A model generated the notes under the pieces. The model ran no database searches, had not been told where the DNA came from, and saw only the letters and a program-made list of their open reading frames with translations. From Callaeas wilsoni (lineage: Eukaryota; Chordata; Aves; Passeriformes; Callaeidae), in the NCBI GenBank assembly GCA_013398955.1, contig VWPU01011870.1, positions 30,004-94,003 on the forward strand: a DNA stretch of 64,000 nt, read 5' to 3'. The position numbers and the translations under genes were made by a program. This document shows, piece by piece, positions 1 to 12,700 of this stretch (its first letter is position 1; every line of letters begins with the position of its first letter).

Positions 1-1139
1 GACACCAGAAACATCGTTCTGCACTGCAGCCCTATAGCTGTTGGCGTAACCTTTGTATCCGCACTGTCTGCAATCAGTCTGATCACCACTGTCTACATGT
101 CTTGCCCACCCTATTTCAGAAGTTGTGGTACGCACTGTACAGAGAATTATCTCTCAAGTCGACAGCCCCATGCAGCTGATCTTGTCTGGTTCTGCTGGCT
201 TCTGCAAATCCAGGGATTTGAAAGCCTCTCTTCTAATGCTTACCTAGAATAATGGGTGGTCAGAGAAGCACTGTGGCTTGGAGAGAAAAACATAAGATGT
301 TAAGTGCTCTTTCTTCCCAGCAAGGCCTGTATTAGCTTTGCAGTGAATAATAATTGTGGTATCCCAGATCAATTACAAGCAAAGGATCTCAAAACTGAAG
401 CAAGAGGGCATTTTTGGATAAGAAGTCGTGACCAGCCTCAGTGGGCTTCACCTCCATTGGCAGGTGACACAGCATGGAGAGCCCCCTGGGCACAGGGTAC
501 AAACTCTGAGCATCTCCTTTCCTGAGGTAGCAGAGCAATCCAGAGGCTCAGGAGGAAGAGCTGGAGAGCTCAGAAAACCGGCAGTTTCCATCCAGCCTTG
601 AAGCTCGGCTGTCTCCGGGCAGCCGCTCCGGTGACGTGGGGTGAACCCAGGCCCACAGAGCCACAGCAAGCAAGGTCAGGCTGTCCCCCACATGTCCAGC
701 CAGTCCTGGTGATTCCTTAGGATTTTAGCTTTTATATTTTCATATATTGGTAATCCTGCAATTCTTTAGTGTATGACTCTGAGCTCCATATAGAGTGTTA
801 GCTACTGCTTTTCTCATTTTGGTCAGACACAGCAATTCCTCTCCAGGCCTGAGAATCAAGGACACCTCACTGTCTCAGGCCCCGAGAAATGGAAACAAAA
901 GTGAGTTGGGGGGGAGCAAACTGGGAGAATGGGACTCCACTGCCTGAAGCTGTAATTGGACAATTAACCTCTGATATACAAATGGACAAAACTTATATCT
1001 GTCCAAAAAACGTGTGACTGTATCCATCTTGGGTGTAGTCTCTGTGAGACTCCCGCACTGCCCAAGGTGTGCCCTGTGAAGGCCTTTCCATAAATCCCTG
1101 CCCTTTATCCTTCCACTCTGTCCAGCCTCTGCTCCAGGG
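1..1139. other. Unique non-coding DNA, no gene seen
   Basis: No repeat family, RNA gene or convincing exon was recognised. Only short chance reading frames are present (up to about 73 codons, on both strands around 300-670). The block is moderately AT-rich, with a slightly G+C-richer stretch around 540-680. Confidence 0.6.
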
Positions 1140-1285
1140 CAGCCTCTCCAAGGCGTCGCTGGAGCCGGAGCTAAGGCAGTGCAAGTGCAACGATTTACAG
1201 CGCGGACAGTGGGTGAGGCTGCAGAGCGGCCCTGGCACAATTAACCGACTGCCGGAGGGACTCCGGCTCAGCGAGAGCACGTTAA
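1140..1285. other. Small CpG-dense patch
   Basis: About a dozen CpG dinucleotides are packed into roughly 140 bp, while the DNA on either side is CpG-poor and AT-rich. Overlapping short frames run through it on both strands (plus 1069-1296, minus 875-1240). None looks like a known protein, and open frames are expected where G+C is high. It is shorter than the usual CpG-island threshold of about 200 bp. It could be a small regulatory element or just a local G+C excursion. No TATA box or initiator could be tied to a transcript. Confidence 0.4.
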
Positions 1286-4200
1286 TCCAGTTCTAAAGTG
1301 CAGGAGTGCTCTAACAGAGCTCTTTAATCAGGTTGAGATGACCTATCAGAAAATGGGAGATGACTGTGGATAAATGGTCCATATGCTGAATACCAAGGCA
1401 TTTAATGAAAAATTTTCCTAATAGAAAAATTTTCCATGCTCAATATTTTTCATTGACTACTTTTTTACAATTTTACCCGTTTAATAACAACTGTCATTAA
1501 GTTATTTTCTATGTAATATCAACTGGAAATCATTCATTTCCTGCTCCAAACAGCAATTAATGACAATTATTTTACACAGCACCATGAACTGCTACAGATT
1601 TTTCAATTTTCCACTCAGCTTCTCTACATAATTTTGTATTTTTTTAGTTCAGTTTCATATATTGGCAACTATTTGAAACAAGAGGCTGAAGTGGTGGTTT
1701 ATTCTTTTTTGGCAAAAAAATAATTGAAAAGGCCCAACTATTAAAGCAACAGGAATCTTATTTTAAAAAAAAGAAATAATAAGAAAGATGCATCATTGTC
1801 TTGCTGACTTTGATTTTAACTTAGAGACTGTCAATATTCATAACAGAAAATCCAAGGCAGAGCTGTGTTATACTCCAATGGACATATGGAGGGTTTTTAT
1901 GTTACAAATACAAGTTTCTTACATTGTATTGTTCCTGCGACAAGATGGCAGATTTGAGACCCAGGACTGCTTTCTCTCTTGCTGGTAGTAAATGCTACAT
2001 CCTGAAGATTTCTTGATTGCCAGGCCAAGGTCAGAGCTTTGATGTGCAGTGGAGACTGGATCCAAGGAGTGATCCCAGAAAGAGTTTATGCTTTCCTTTG
2101 ACTTAGCACTGGTCTAACATGCTCACGGTTGAAGAAGGACCAGCACCACAATTTCCGGAAAGTTTACTTTTTATCCATGAAATTGATTTCATTGTTACAG
2201 GTAATGGAAAGGAACTTCTGGGTTCTGAACACCAACAAATGTTAGGTTTTAATATAATGAAGACATTTTCATTTTTTTATCAACTTTTTTAGAGAAGAAA
2301 CTTATTTTCCTGGTTTGCCGCAGATGGATTTTGTGAATTCTCTTTCACAGCAGTTAATGCTTCCTTGCACTTTACAATCATTAGGTCTGCCCTGATCTAC
2401 TGTTGCCTCCTCTAAATCTGCCAGACTTACACCAGGAGCAGAAGAAAATACTCCAGACAATGTCTTATGCAGCAGAGCCTTCAAACTCAACACTTTCTCC
2501 TTAATCCTCATATTTCTTGCAGATTTTCACCCTCAGTACCCAAAATAATGGAAAATCCCTCTTCAGAAAGTTTTTCTAGTCAAATGAAATGATAGACCCA
2601 TATTTTATTCTTGTGGCTGAAGTCCAAAAACACACACACTGTCAATGGTGTTGAATTTAGCATTTTTGTGATAAAGCTCTTTGAGTTCCTTTTCAAATAA
2701 ACATGTACAGCTTTAAATGAATAAATCATGCAAATACATGTTAATGTATACATAAATTAACACAACATAATAAGGAAAATGAAGAAACAAGATTACAAAT
2801 TTTCTGCACCTCCAAAATATGAGAGTGATATTTGCTTTAGAAAGAACAAACTCATTTAGAGAAAAAGCTTATATAGATACAAACAAACCCAAATCGCCAA
2901 TGAAAGCTAATTTTATGTTCAGCAAAGAAGGAAGATGTGCTTCCCACTACAATAGACAAAACCCAATTAGATTAGGCAAACGTAGAAACACGGAAACAAA
3001 ATTTCACTTAGTAAATAAAATCTCAGAGTTGAATTCTGTTGTCCACTCCATGTTCACAGCCCTCACAAAATGAGTTAGAGATTCTGGGAAACAGCATTTA
3101 TTGTGTATTAAGAATGGGGGAAGTCAAGAGGAGAATCTGCCTCAAAGATCCAACTTCTCAGATAGGCTTTTCATGAAAAGTATTTATTTTCTTGTTCCTG
3201 ACTTATTATTTCAGTTTCTCTTTTTCAGCTTTGAATGTCTTTAAATTAAGACCAAAAAAATAGCATTTGGAGAATACTGCTCACAAAACACCACCTCAAC
3301 ATGAGTGCTCCATACGTACGTCCTCTGCAATGGGATGAATTTTTCCAAGTATTCCCCCTTTGCCTGACCCTGTTCCCAGGACACATTTCAATGGATGCAG
3401 AATTATACATTGCTGAGTGTTTTTTAAATTTCTGCACAGTCCTGGTTTCTGTTATCATTCTTACAGCTGCTGTTATTACTAGAGGTGTCATAAATCTGTG
3501 GTTTGTGAGGTTCCAAAGAACTTCTCTCCTTGTCTAACAGCCACAGACAGTAGTTTTCTAAGATAAACCCAAACTCCAGAACAACGCTGCCAAGTTTAGA
3601 AGAAAAACATCTCCTGATAGATAGCCTACATTGCTGCTTACTGCCACGTATTCGGGGGTTAGTTTATTAATATCAAGTATACTTTGACAAATGATACTCG
3701 GTTAGCAAAGACCAGGTTTCTGCTGAATTCTGCTTTCCGTTCACAGGAATCAAACAGTATGATAAAGACACCTCACAGCTCAGAAATGTTCAACAGAAAC
3801 GTTTGCTTAAATCAGATGTCTTTCACCCTGAGCAACCTTCCTGAGAAGAGCAGAAAATTCAGGCTAAGTCTCCCAGATAGTCATCTGAAGATGGAAGTTT
3901 TTATCACAGTCAAGCAGAGTATAAAGTAAGGACACCGATCTGATGCCTCTCATCTGTCTAATGCATTTGCCAGACCCTTATCACTGCACCTGGATGCCAC
4001 AACCGACTCCATTTACCAGTCAGTTTTGATACACGGGCTCATAAGATGATGCTCCACATTACCACTTTAAATATCGGATTGCTTATCTGGAATGACAGCC
4101 CTGTTAGAACCAATTCATTCTTCACAGTGTCCTGGACCTTGGCCCTCTACTTAAGCTGGAGTGAAGCAGAGCAGATTTTTGTTTGCAGTAGCCTTCTGCC

Positions 4201-7200
4201 CGCTGGTCCTCTGCCCTTCTCAACATGTCAGCCTTTACACAAATGCATATTTTTATTTTAGGATTCAATTCAGCATCCAAATAGAGCACGTGGAAAAATT
4301 CTTACTACATGAAATGCTGGTTGCTCAGATTCCGGTCATTTTTCCACACAGTGGTTAAAAAATAAGCACAGCTGAGAACATCCGGCTGCTCTGTCCTCCA
4401 AATCATCCAGCTTCCAACCACTTCTTCTGGTGAGTCCAAGGCTAATATTGACATGTCAGAAATGCTCAGATATATTTCTCCTTCAGTATAAAGAATATGT
4501 GATTTCCTGACAGACTTCAGTACAGAACTGTCAACAAAAATATCAGTACAATAAAGCTGCAAAGTTAACAACCCATTCTGTGGTTTCTGGAGATGTCAGT
4601 AGTTATTATAAATGACTTTCCAGTTAATTACCTGTTTTGAAAATTAAGGAGATTGGGGGTTCACAGCTGCTCCAATAAGTAGCTTCAGTGCCCGCCTCAT
4701 CCCATTGAGTATGATAAATAATATATTCTCTACCACCCGGACTGCCAGACAGTGGCTGTGTCAAACTCCTCAGAGAGCACACTTTGTCTGCCATGTGTTA
4801 TAGGCAACATTTATGACAAAAGTAGAAATTAGATGGTGGTTAATCTTGCTTCTCTGTGTCCCATGTGGGGCACAAGCACAGTTGTAGTGTGGCTTGCTGG
4901 ATGACAGTCAGAAAAAATGATCTCAGCAAATTATGTGTACATCAGGATACAGCACAAAGAATGGGCTTAGGAAATTATTTTTGGTGAATTGGGCAATGAG
5001 GTAGTCTCTTAAAAGAGAAACGAGGTGACAGAAGAGCAAATTTTATTTCCCCTTAAAAAAAAAGCGAGCTTTACATTACAGTTAGATCACAGTGAAGAAG
5101 AATGAAATCATACTGCTCTGGGGTTTTTAATTTGCTTCTTATTGCTGCTTAGGCTATTTAGCTTGCAGATCATAATAAACTCAGTTATAATGACAGCACC
5201 AAAGATGGATCCAGCTTATAAAAATACTACTAAAGCAATAGCGGTAAGTTCTGCATTTTAGTTCCTGTGAAATGCAAAAGGAACAATTCTTATTTCAGTT
5301 ACATGCTTATAAACAAGGTAAATGTGATAGTCACACTGACAAATTAAAGCAAGTGAGATCAGCCCTGGACTCACATTTAGGCTGTCCTCACACTGTAACA
5401 ACACAGGACAGGAATCAAAGTTTTGCCTGAAGAGAAACTCTGAGGGAGTCCTCCGTAAGCCTTACCTGCTTCTAAATGAGATTCGATGCAGCTCACGAAG
5501 TAACTGAAAGTCAACCCCCAGCTGTGACTTCCCTCTGAACACTTTTTTAAATATATAATTATAGCATGAAGATCATAAGAGGTAGCATAAGTTAACAGAA
5601 CCATAATTTTCTAAAGGAATTTGTTGGCAAGAGTTACAGATTCCTCACATCAAAGCACAAGGACAGGTAACACTGGTATCACTTCATTCCTCAGCATCTC
5701 CTGTCCAACGTACATCACACCAAGAAACAGCACCGCTCATGACTAGCAATGTCATCTTTCATTTAGACTCCTGCTTCCAACAAAACCCTGCATTTGTTTC
5801 AAGGAATTGGAAGCTGTGGCTACACTTCGTATTGGAACTGTCCAAACTTCGATGTTTCTGCCCACGGTTGATGCATTTTACTGAAGCAAATAAACACACT
5901 GATGGATCTGAACACCACGAGGAGCAGCCTGCACATAACGTGTTCTGTCTAAGACTGAATTAAATGTACAATAATGACTGGTCTGAGAGGTGTTAACTCC
6001 TCTTGGGAGTTTCTGAGAACTCCTGAGAATTCTTTTAGGAGAAGCAGAATTTTCACTTCACTTTGATGAATCTTTTATTTCATCCCTGATTTTTAATGAA
6101 ATGCAGGAACTTTAACTCCTAAAAGTTGATAACAGCTGGCATCCTTTTGCTTTCATGCTTCACATCTTTTCATTCTTAAGAGCCTTGCCAATCTTGTTTT
6201 GACCCCTCAACTCTGTATTTCTTTCTGTCTGTTTATGCAGTGACTGGTTTATCACCACGGAAGAATAGTCATATAGGAGATCACTTGCTGTATAATAAAC
6301 TTAAAACTTAACATTTCTTTCCAGTTCTGTATAGAATACAGTAATTCCCCAAACATTCAGCTTCATATAGGCTAGGCTGGAATAAACAAACCAGCCTCCT
6401 GCATTCTCCTCTGAAGATTTTCAAAGGCTCTACAGCACTCGAATCAGGAATCACATTGATTTTCAGTAAATCCTTTCTCCTAATTCCTCTAAAGCGTTTC
6501 AGAAAACCCCCTGCAAAAAGCCTCAGAAAACATATGTAGTGCAGTCTCAGGGACATGAAATGGAAGGTGATGTTAAAAAATGTTTATATTTGCTATACCA
6601 ATAGCATGCTGACATAAATACCCAACATAAATTTCTCTGTGGGAAGATACAGGGCTACAGGGCTATAGCTTTACTAAAATGGCCTGCTCATTATCACGAA
6701 ATCTATTGATCCATATTCATTAGGTGGAGCTATCTTTGCCTTCACTGGAAAGATCTAGAAATCATATTTTTTTTTCTTTAATTTCACAATACAAGGCCTT
6801 CAGCTAGGATGACAATTTTGGTCTGTAAAACCGTAAATATTTGTCTATTCAAAGGCAGCATTTATCTTACAAAGGCACACATAGCAGTTTTGCCTCTGAC
6901 AAGTTCCTTGTTTATTTATTACTCTAATAACAAATAGACTGTCATCCCTGCTGGGCCTCAAAGATGAACTAAATCTGCTGACACAACTGATTGGGAGCGG
7001 CTGCAAATTATTTTATTAAAAACTGTGCAATAGCAGATTCATGGTGGGGAGAGTGTTTAAATCATAATTCTGTTATTGGTCTATATGCTCCATAGTAACA
7101 ACATTCAAAGAAGCCAGAAACACTTTTGTAACCCTCATGTTTATACTGCAGAGTTTGATTTTCATTTTGTCCAAACAGGAGAGAGGCAGTGAAGGGGAGA

Positions 7201-9611
7201 CAGATTTCTTTTGTGTTGAGTGCTCTGTGTGCACACACACCAAGAGCAAAGCGCAGCATCTTAATTAGATGGGTCCAGAGGCTCCGGCAGACAAGGGAGA
7301 GTGACAGTCACTGGACATGCTTGATAGCTCTCTCTAAAGCAGTGCAGAGACTTTCTGGGAAAAGCAAGACAGATCCATACATCTCCAATCTCGTAGAGCT
7401 GAGCCAACCAGAACGTGATAGGAAAGGACTAGAAGACGGTGAGGAAAAGATCCTCTGCACAGTGGGGGACAACAGTCCTAAAACACATTATGCCCTAGCA
7501 GGTCACCTGCAGTGCTGGCCTTAAGGCCCTTCAGCCTCTTGGATGGAATGGGCACTGGGGAGAAATCACCTGCCTGACAGTGGTATCTGCCTCCAGAACC
7601 ATGGGCCTGAGGCAGGGCAACCCACCAGAGAGCCACCCAGGGAGCCACTGAGTAGCAACGCCCTCACAATTAGGTAACAGCAACAGTAAAGAGGAAAACT
7701 GCCTCTTTTAAACTCTTCTAAAGAATTACCACGTGATAGTTCTATTTAGCAGTAGCATTCACAGACCCTTCAAATGCAGGACACAGATGTTTAAATATAT
7801 GAACATCAGGTCTTAAGAAAGAGTTTGTGACACTCATTGTCTTGACTGCCTCCCAGGCTTAATGCCTTCTGGGCTCTTACAAAGGTCTCACCTGGAATGA
7901 GCTTTTGGAGCACTGGAGATTCAGGAGAGGTGTAAGAGAAAGGCAACAAATTAAAACACATAAAACTAACTCAGCCTTTTTGTACGTCACCTCCTTGTCC
8001 CGCAGCTGCCACTGGGCCTCACAAAGCTGTGCTCTAGAATGAAACCTCTCTTCCCACTTCAGTGCCATAGCAGCTGAACAGCATTCCATCTCCTGGTCCA
8101 TGCAACGAGGTGCATCCCCAGCTGACTGCACACCTCTTCTACCTGGCTTTGTTGGTAGGCCGTCCACACCCTCTGCCACACATTTCTGCCTTCTCTAGTT
8201 TGCCAGCTTGGCTACTGTTTCAGCCCAAAAGAGCCAGGCTAGCAGAGATATCACCCACTGAAGTCAAGCCAGGCTGTATGGCAAAGTGAAACATTTGAGA
8301 CTGCCATTTCTTCAATGAGAAGAGCACATGTGAGGACAGGGTGATTCTTGCACGCCTGGATGGTTCAGAACCTGGACTGGAGGAACAAAATGCCATAAAA
8401 AGGCTCCTGTGCTGCTTAGCCCTGGTTGGGAGTGAGGGGGAGAGAGACTTGGAGCACCACACTGAGCCAAGGGTGACTGCCTGACTCATGGCCAGGACAT
8501 TTCTGTGCAGAACAAGAGTGAAGCAAGGAGAGGATTGTGCATCAAAAGGGTCTTTTCTGATGACAGAGATTTCCTGGCATAAACCATTAACAATCAAGGA
8601 GGTGCTTAACAGCACAAATAAACATTAACATCACTGAAAATGTTTTTCTAGTCCAGATGTTTCAGTACTTGCAGAGAACTCAGCTGGGAATCTCTGCATC
8701 CTTTAGTCTTTCTTACATGGATCAAGGTACCCGAACTTTATGGTGGACTCTGCTCAGAGAGGAATGAGGTGGGACTGACCTCCTGGGCACCTTCTCCCTC
8801 TCCATATTTATTGGCTCCTAAGCTGGACAGGTTCTTACCCTGCACTCTGTACTGTAATAGCTGTTGCAGCCATTTGGTCATGTGGTTTGAGGCATTTCCA
8901 AGGAAACCTCTCAGCAATTATTTCTGGAGATGGAAAGCAGTCTTTTAGTATGTCTTACTATCTATTTCACATACTTTATATTATAACAATTTATTCTGCA
9001 ATGTGATTACATGTTGGCATAGACTCTGATTAGGGCTTTAAACAGGAACTAGCAGCAGTTATGTTGAATATGTTTTTCATCTGATGATGCACAATACCAT
9101 TGATTGGATGTAGATTATATTCAGCATTAACTCCAGCTATATAAAAATATCACAAAGGAAAGTCTATCTCATGGCACAGAATACTCTTTAATTGCATGGA
9201 TGCTTAGTACATGTTGTGACTTCTGCTTTTTTAGAAAATCCTGTACACAAGAAAAGTCATGCCTGTAACAGAAACATTAATCCAAGAAATTACCAAGCAT
9301 TGTTTACTTTTCCTTATAATCTCTGCAGTTTCTTTATTTTCACCCACGCACTGTCATAAACCTAAAGTGATAGGGGAAAAAAATAAAGCTGGATATGTCA
9401 TTGTCCAAAGATAAAAGTTTAAAGTTCATCATGTCAAGATTCAGAAAATCTATTAACTGTTTCTTGCTGACTGCAGATGCACTGCAAAGCTCTGATAATT
9501 TTTTTCTTTTTTTGCTTCATAATACCCCTTGAAACTCATATCTTCACTGCACCTTGTACTTTTGCCATCCTATAGACTCAGAGCATCTTTAACAGATCCG
9601 TACCCCTTGGA
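1286..9611. other. AT-rich unique DNA, no gene seen
   Basis: This is about 8.3 kb of AT-rich single-copy sequence. The longest open frames are chance-length: plus 7189-7524, minus 7877-8179, minus 8220-8615 and minus 4305-4571. None shows a recognisable domain, signal peptide or consistent pair of splice sites. A frame at minus 2302-2511 contains a GTAAGT donor-like hexamer (plus-strand 2425-2430) but has no good acceptor upstream. No clear transposon was identified. Confidence 0.6.
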
Positions 9612-9705
9612 GATGAGAAATGTCACTAAGTGTCCAATTTATTTGCCCATGATCATGGGGCCTGCAGCAGAACAGAACTGAATGAGGACAGGTCTCTAAG
9701 TTACT
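9612..9705 (-). repeat. MIR SINE relic (probable)
   Basis: Read on the minus strand, the segment follows the MIR consensus in order. On the plus strand one sees AGATGAGAAA, then TTGCCCATGATCA (consensus TTGCCCAAGGTCA), then GCAGAACAGAACTGAA and ACAGGTCTCTAAGTTACT. These correspond to the reverse complement of the MIR core and its tRNA-like side. Divergence is heavy, as expected for an ancient amniote element. The blocks are short, so the match could be partly fortuitous. Confidence 0.5.
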
Positions 9706-12700
9706 TTTTTATCCCTGGAAACCTAAATGCTGCTGGCTTTCTAGGGCTGAGGAAGGAGGTTGGGAACAGATATTTCAGACTCCCTGACAGGATTTGATAG
9801 GATGTACATGACAAAAAAAGTGAAGAAGCTAACCGTGATATCACTACAAATTCAAGAAAGATTAAGCTGTGCAGAGATTTCCAACTGAGTTCTCTACATA
9901 ACCAAAAAGGAGGAAAATGCTGAAAAAGGTAAGCATTAAATGGCAGGGTCAGATTCAGTCCTTCCTCGGGACCTTCAAAGACAATGAGGATTTTCAGGTG
10001 TGGAATGAAAAAAGTGTAACCATGGTATGTCTTTGGGGAATTATTGTAACAAATTCTATTCTGTTTATTCCTTTATTGGACAATTTATACTTCATTCGTT
10101 GGGGTGAAAATGAAGGAGGCAAAAATTTAGAAGGAGAGGTAGGAAAGAATTGATCTGATAGGAACAGGACCAAGGGAGGAGACATAGGGAGCTCCTGGTC
10201 AGTTTTTTGAGAAATACAAAGAGGAATTTCGATTTCCACTGCAATTACCAACAGCCAGTGATGAAGCCTCCATTTTCCCTCAGGCCAGGTCTAGGGTAGA
10301 AACTTGTACCTGTGCTTTACCATTTGTAATTCCAGCTAAGTCCATGATTTTTTTAAATTTATTTTTTACATTTTTTATTAAGTTAAACTTCTAATATAAT
10401 CTTGGCTTATGTTGGTACACTTGTAGTTTTGCTAATTTTATTTTGGGCCAGGTGTCCACCAGGAGTGCTTGGTCCCATAGCTCTATCAGCAAACATTTTT
10501 ACTTCAATTTAGGCCTTACAAGGTTGAGAAGCACAACTTCGGTAGATGGAAAACAGTGATTTTCAATTGTCCTAGAGAATACTCTGATTCATATTATTAT
10601 CTGCAGGTAGAATCCATTGTGGAGAGTCATAGGAATTAAAAATTGAAATCATTTTAAAGCACCATCCCAACTAAAAAAAAAAATTGAAAAAAAATTTTAA
10701 AAAAAAGTTTATGTCTTATGAGAAACTTTCTTTTCATCCTAAGCTCCTGTAACATTCTGGTGATGTTATTTTTGCATTTATAATTAAAATAATTCTCTTC
10801 TGAAAATTACATATAGCTGAAAGGCTGAAAGAGAGCAAAATCAAGCCAATAAATGGGTAGAGAGAAGGAAGGAAAAGATTCAGTGATGGTATTGGGAAAA
10901 AATTCTATTCATATACTGGAATGTACAAGCAAGCTGGAGTTTAAGCAAAGTCCATTTAGGTCATGATTTCTGCAGAGAACATCATTATGAAATGAATATG
11001 CAGCAACAGAACAAGAGAAGGAGGGAGCCCAAACCTTCCCCAAACTGTGCCTAATGTATCAGAAAAACTAATGGCTGGTGAACAGTTAGCAGAAAGGAAG
11101 ACAGCACCTTTTCACACAGAGAAAGTTTAATGCCGAAGCATTAGGGATAAAGGTTTCAATATTCATTGGTGGCATTGTGTCCACTCATAGCTACATGGTC
11201 AATGGACCAGAAGGGAATATTTCATTGAGTTTTAACACGGGCAAAGAAAAGCCTTTAAAATTTTTAGATGAATCTCATCCAAGGTAATAAAAAAGCAAAA
11301 ATATGGTGGAAGAACAGAAGACCTTGATGTACCCATCAAGAATAGCTCGAGTGGGTTATTATGAATAGAGTTCTGCAAGGATTTTAACCACCATAAAGAC
11401 AGAAAGCATGGATAGGCAATTGCAGAAATGCACAGACACTACGAGGATGATATTAGTAAGACAAGGACGAAAGAGACTGATATAATACACACCCCAGAAA
11501 AAATAGAAGTACCATCAAAACAACATGAGCATGTGCATTTACTCTGTTGTTACAAGCCCTTGTTTAGAGGCTGAAAGCTGCCAGTTCCCTGACAGCAGAA
11601 TGCATTGCTAATCATAGAGCAGGCTACGTTGGCAGGTTTTCAAATGCGAGTGAAAGTATTTATCTGCAGAAGAAAGAAGGTCAAAAGTCAGTGAATTCTT
11701 TGCATACTTTAGTTCTTCAGATGTTTGTACATTTTATTTTTCCTATTTGAACTGTAATGAGCACCAAACTACACAAAGACCACCTTTAAGAATAATCTTC
11801 AATACTGCACTGACCCACAATTTCTTATAAAATTCTTTCTTTATATTTTCCATATTCAGAGCAGAACTGATCACCAAAGACCATATGATCTCTCTACTTC
11901 TTATAGTCACATCACTCGAAGGAAGCAATTTTTTCTCCTAATAAAAGCCTGTCTAACAACTCTGGGTACAATATATCACCTTATTACTTATATATCATGC
12001 CTGATACAATAGTGTCTTGGGGCCCTGTTCATGATGGCCCTAATCATCCACTGTGACAAGCAGACTTCTGTTTGGACTTGGATTTATTGTTGTCCTTTGT
12101 TGGCTACCTGAAGATTCAGTTGTCCTCCTCTTTAAGTAAGGGGCTCTACAGATGCTCGGTACTGGAGCAGAGAGTTGGAGCCATTGTTCCTTGACACCTT
12201 CTCTTGATTTTTCAGCTACAGACCTCTTGAATTTCATCATATTGATTTTCTACTTGCTCTTTCCTGATCCTCAGGAGAAGTTTCTTCAACTGACCACATG
12301 ATAAACACTGTATTAAATACTCTGGATAATTCATAAGCAAAATTTTAGTGTCTATCACATGTCTTGAGGCTGTATCTACATATACCACAAAGAAGCATCA
12401 GTCCACAGATGATGAAGGGAGACACACATGGCTAAATACATACCCTATAGTGCATATAGTCAGGAAAATAATCTCTGTGACAGGATACAAGAATTCAGAC
12501 ATAATTAATACCATTTCACAAATGTACAGGTTACATTGAATTAGAGAGACATACCAGACTCAGAAGAATTTTAGAAAGCTGCAAGAGAAAACAGTCTGAT
12601 GTGTGAATTAATTATCTGACCTCTGCTTCGAATATGTCATATCTCTGTCATTTCATTTTATTAAAAGACTGTATAATCATGAACATAATCATAAATGCAA

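Noticed and set aside
2302..2511. 69-codon minus frame with protein-like composition
   Set aside because: There is a GTAAGT donor-like site inside it but no good acceptor upstream, and in-frame stops immediately precede it.
4305..4571. 88-codon minus frame after an acceptor-like TTAACTTTGCAG
   Set aside because: No convincing donor and no recognised product. Frames of this length are expected dozens of times by chance here.
11990..12050. Resemblance to an ancient amniote repeat (GGGGCCCTGTTCATGATGGC)
   Set aside because: The match from memory is too short and diverged to support a call.
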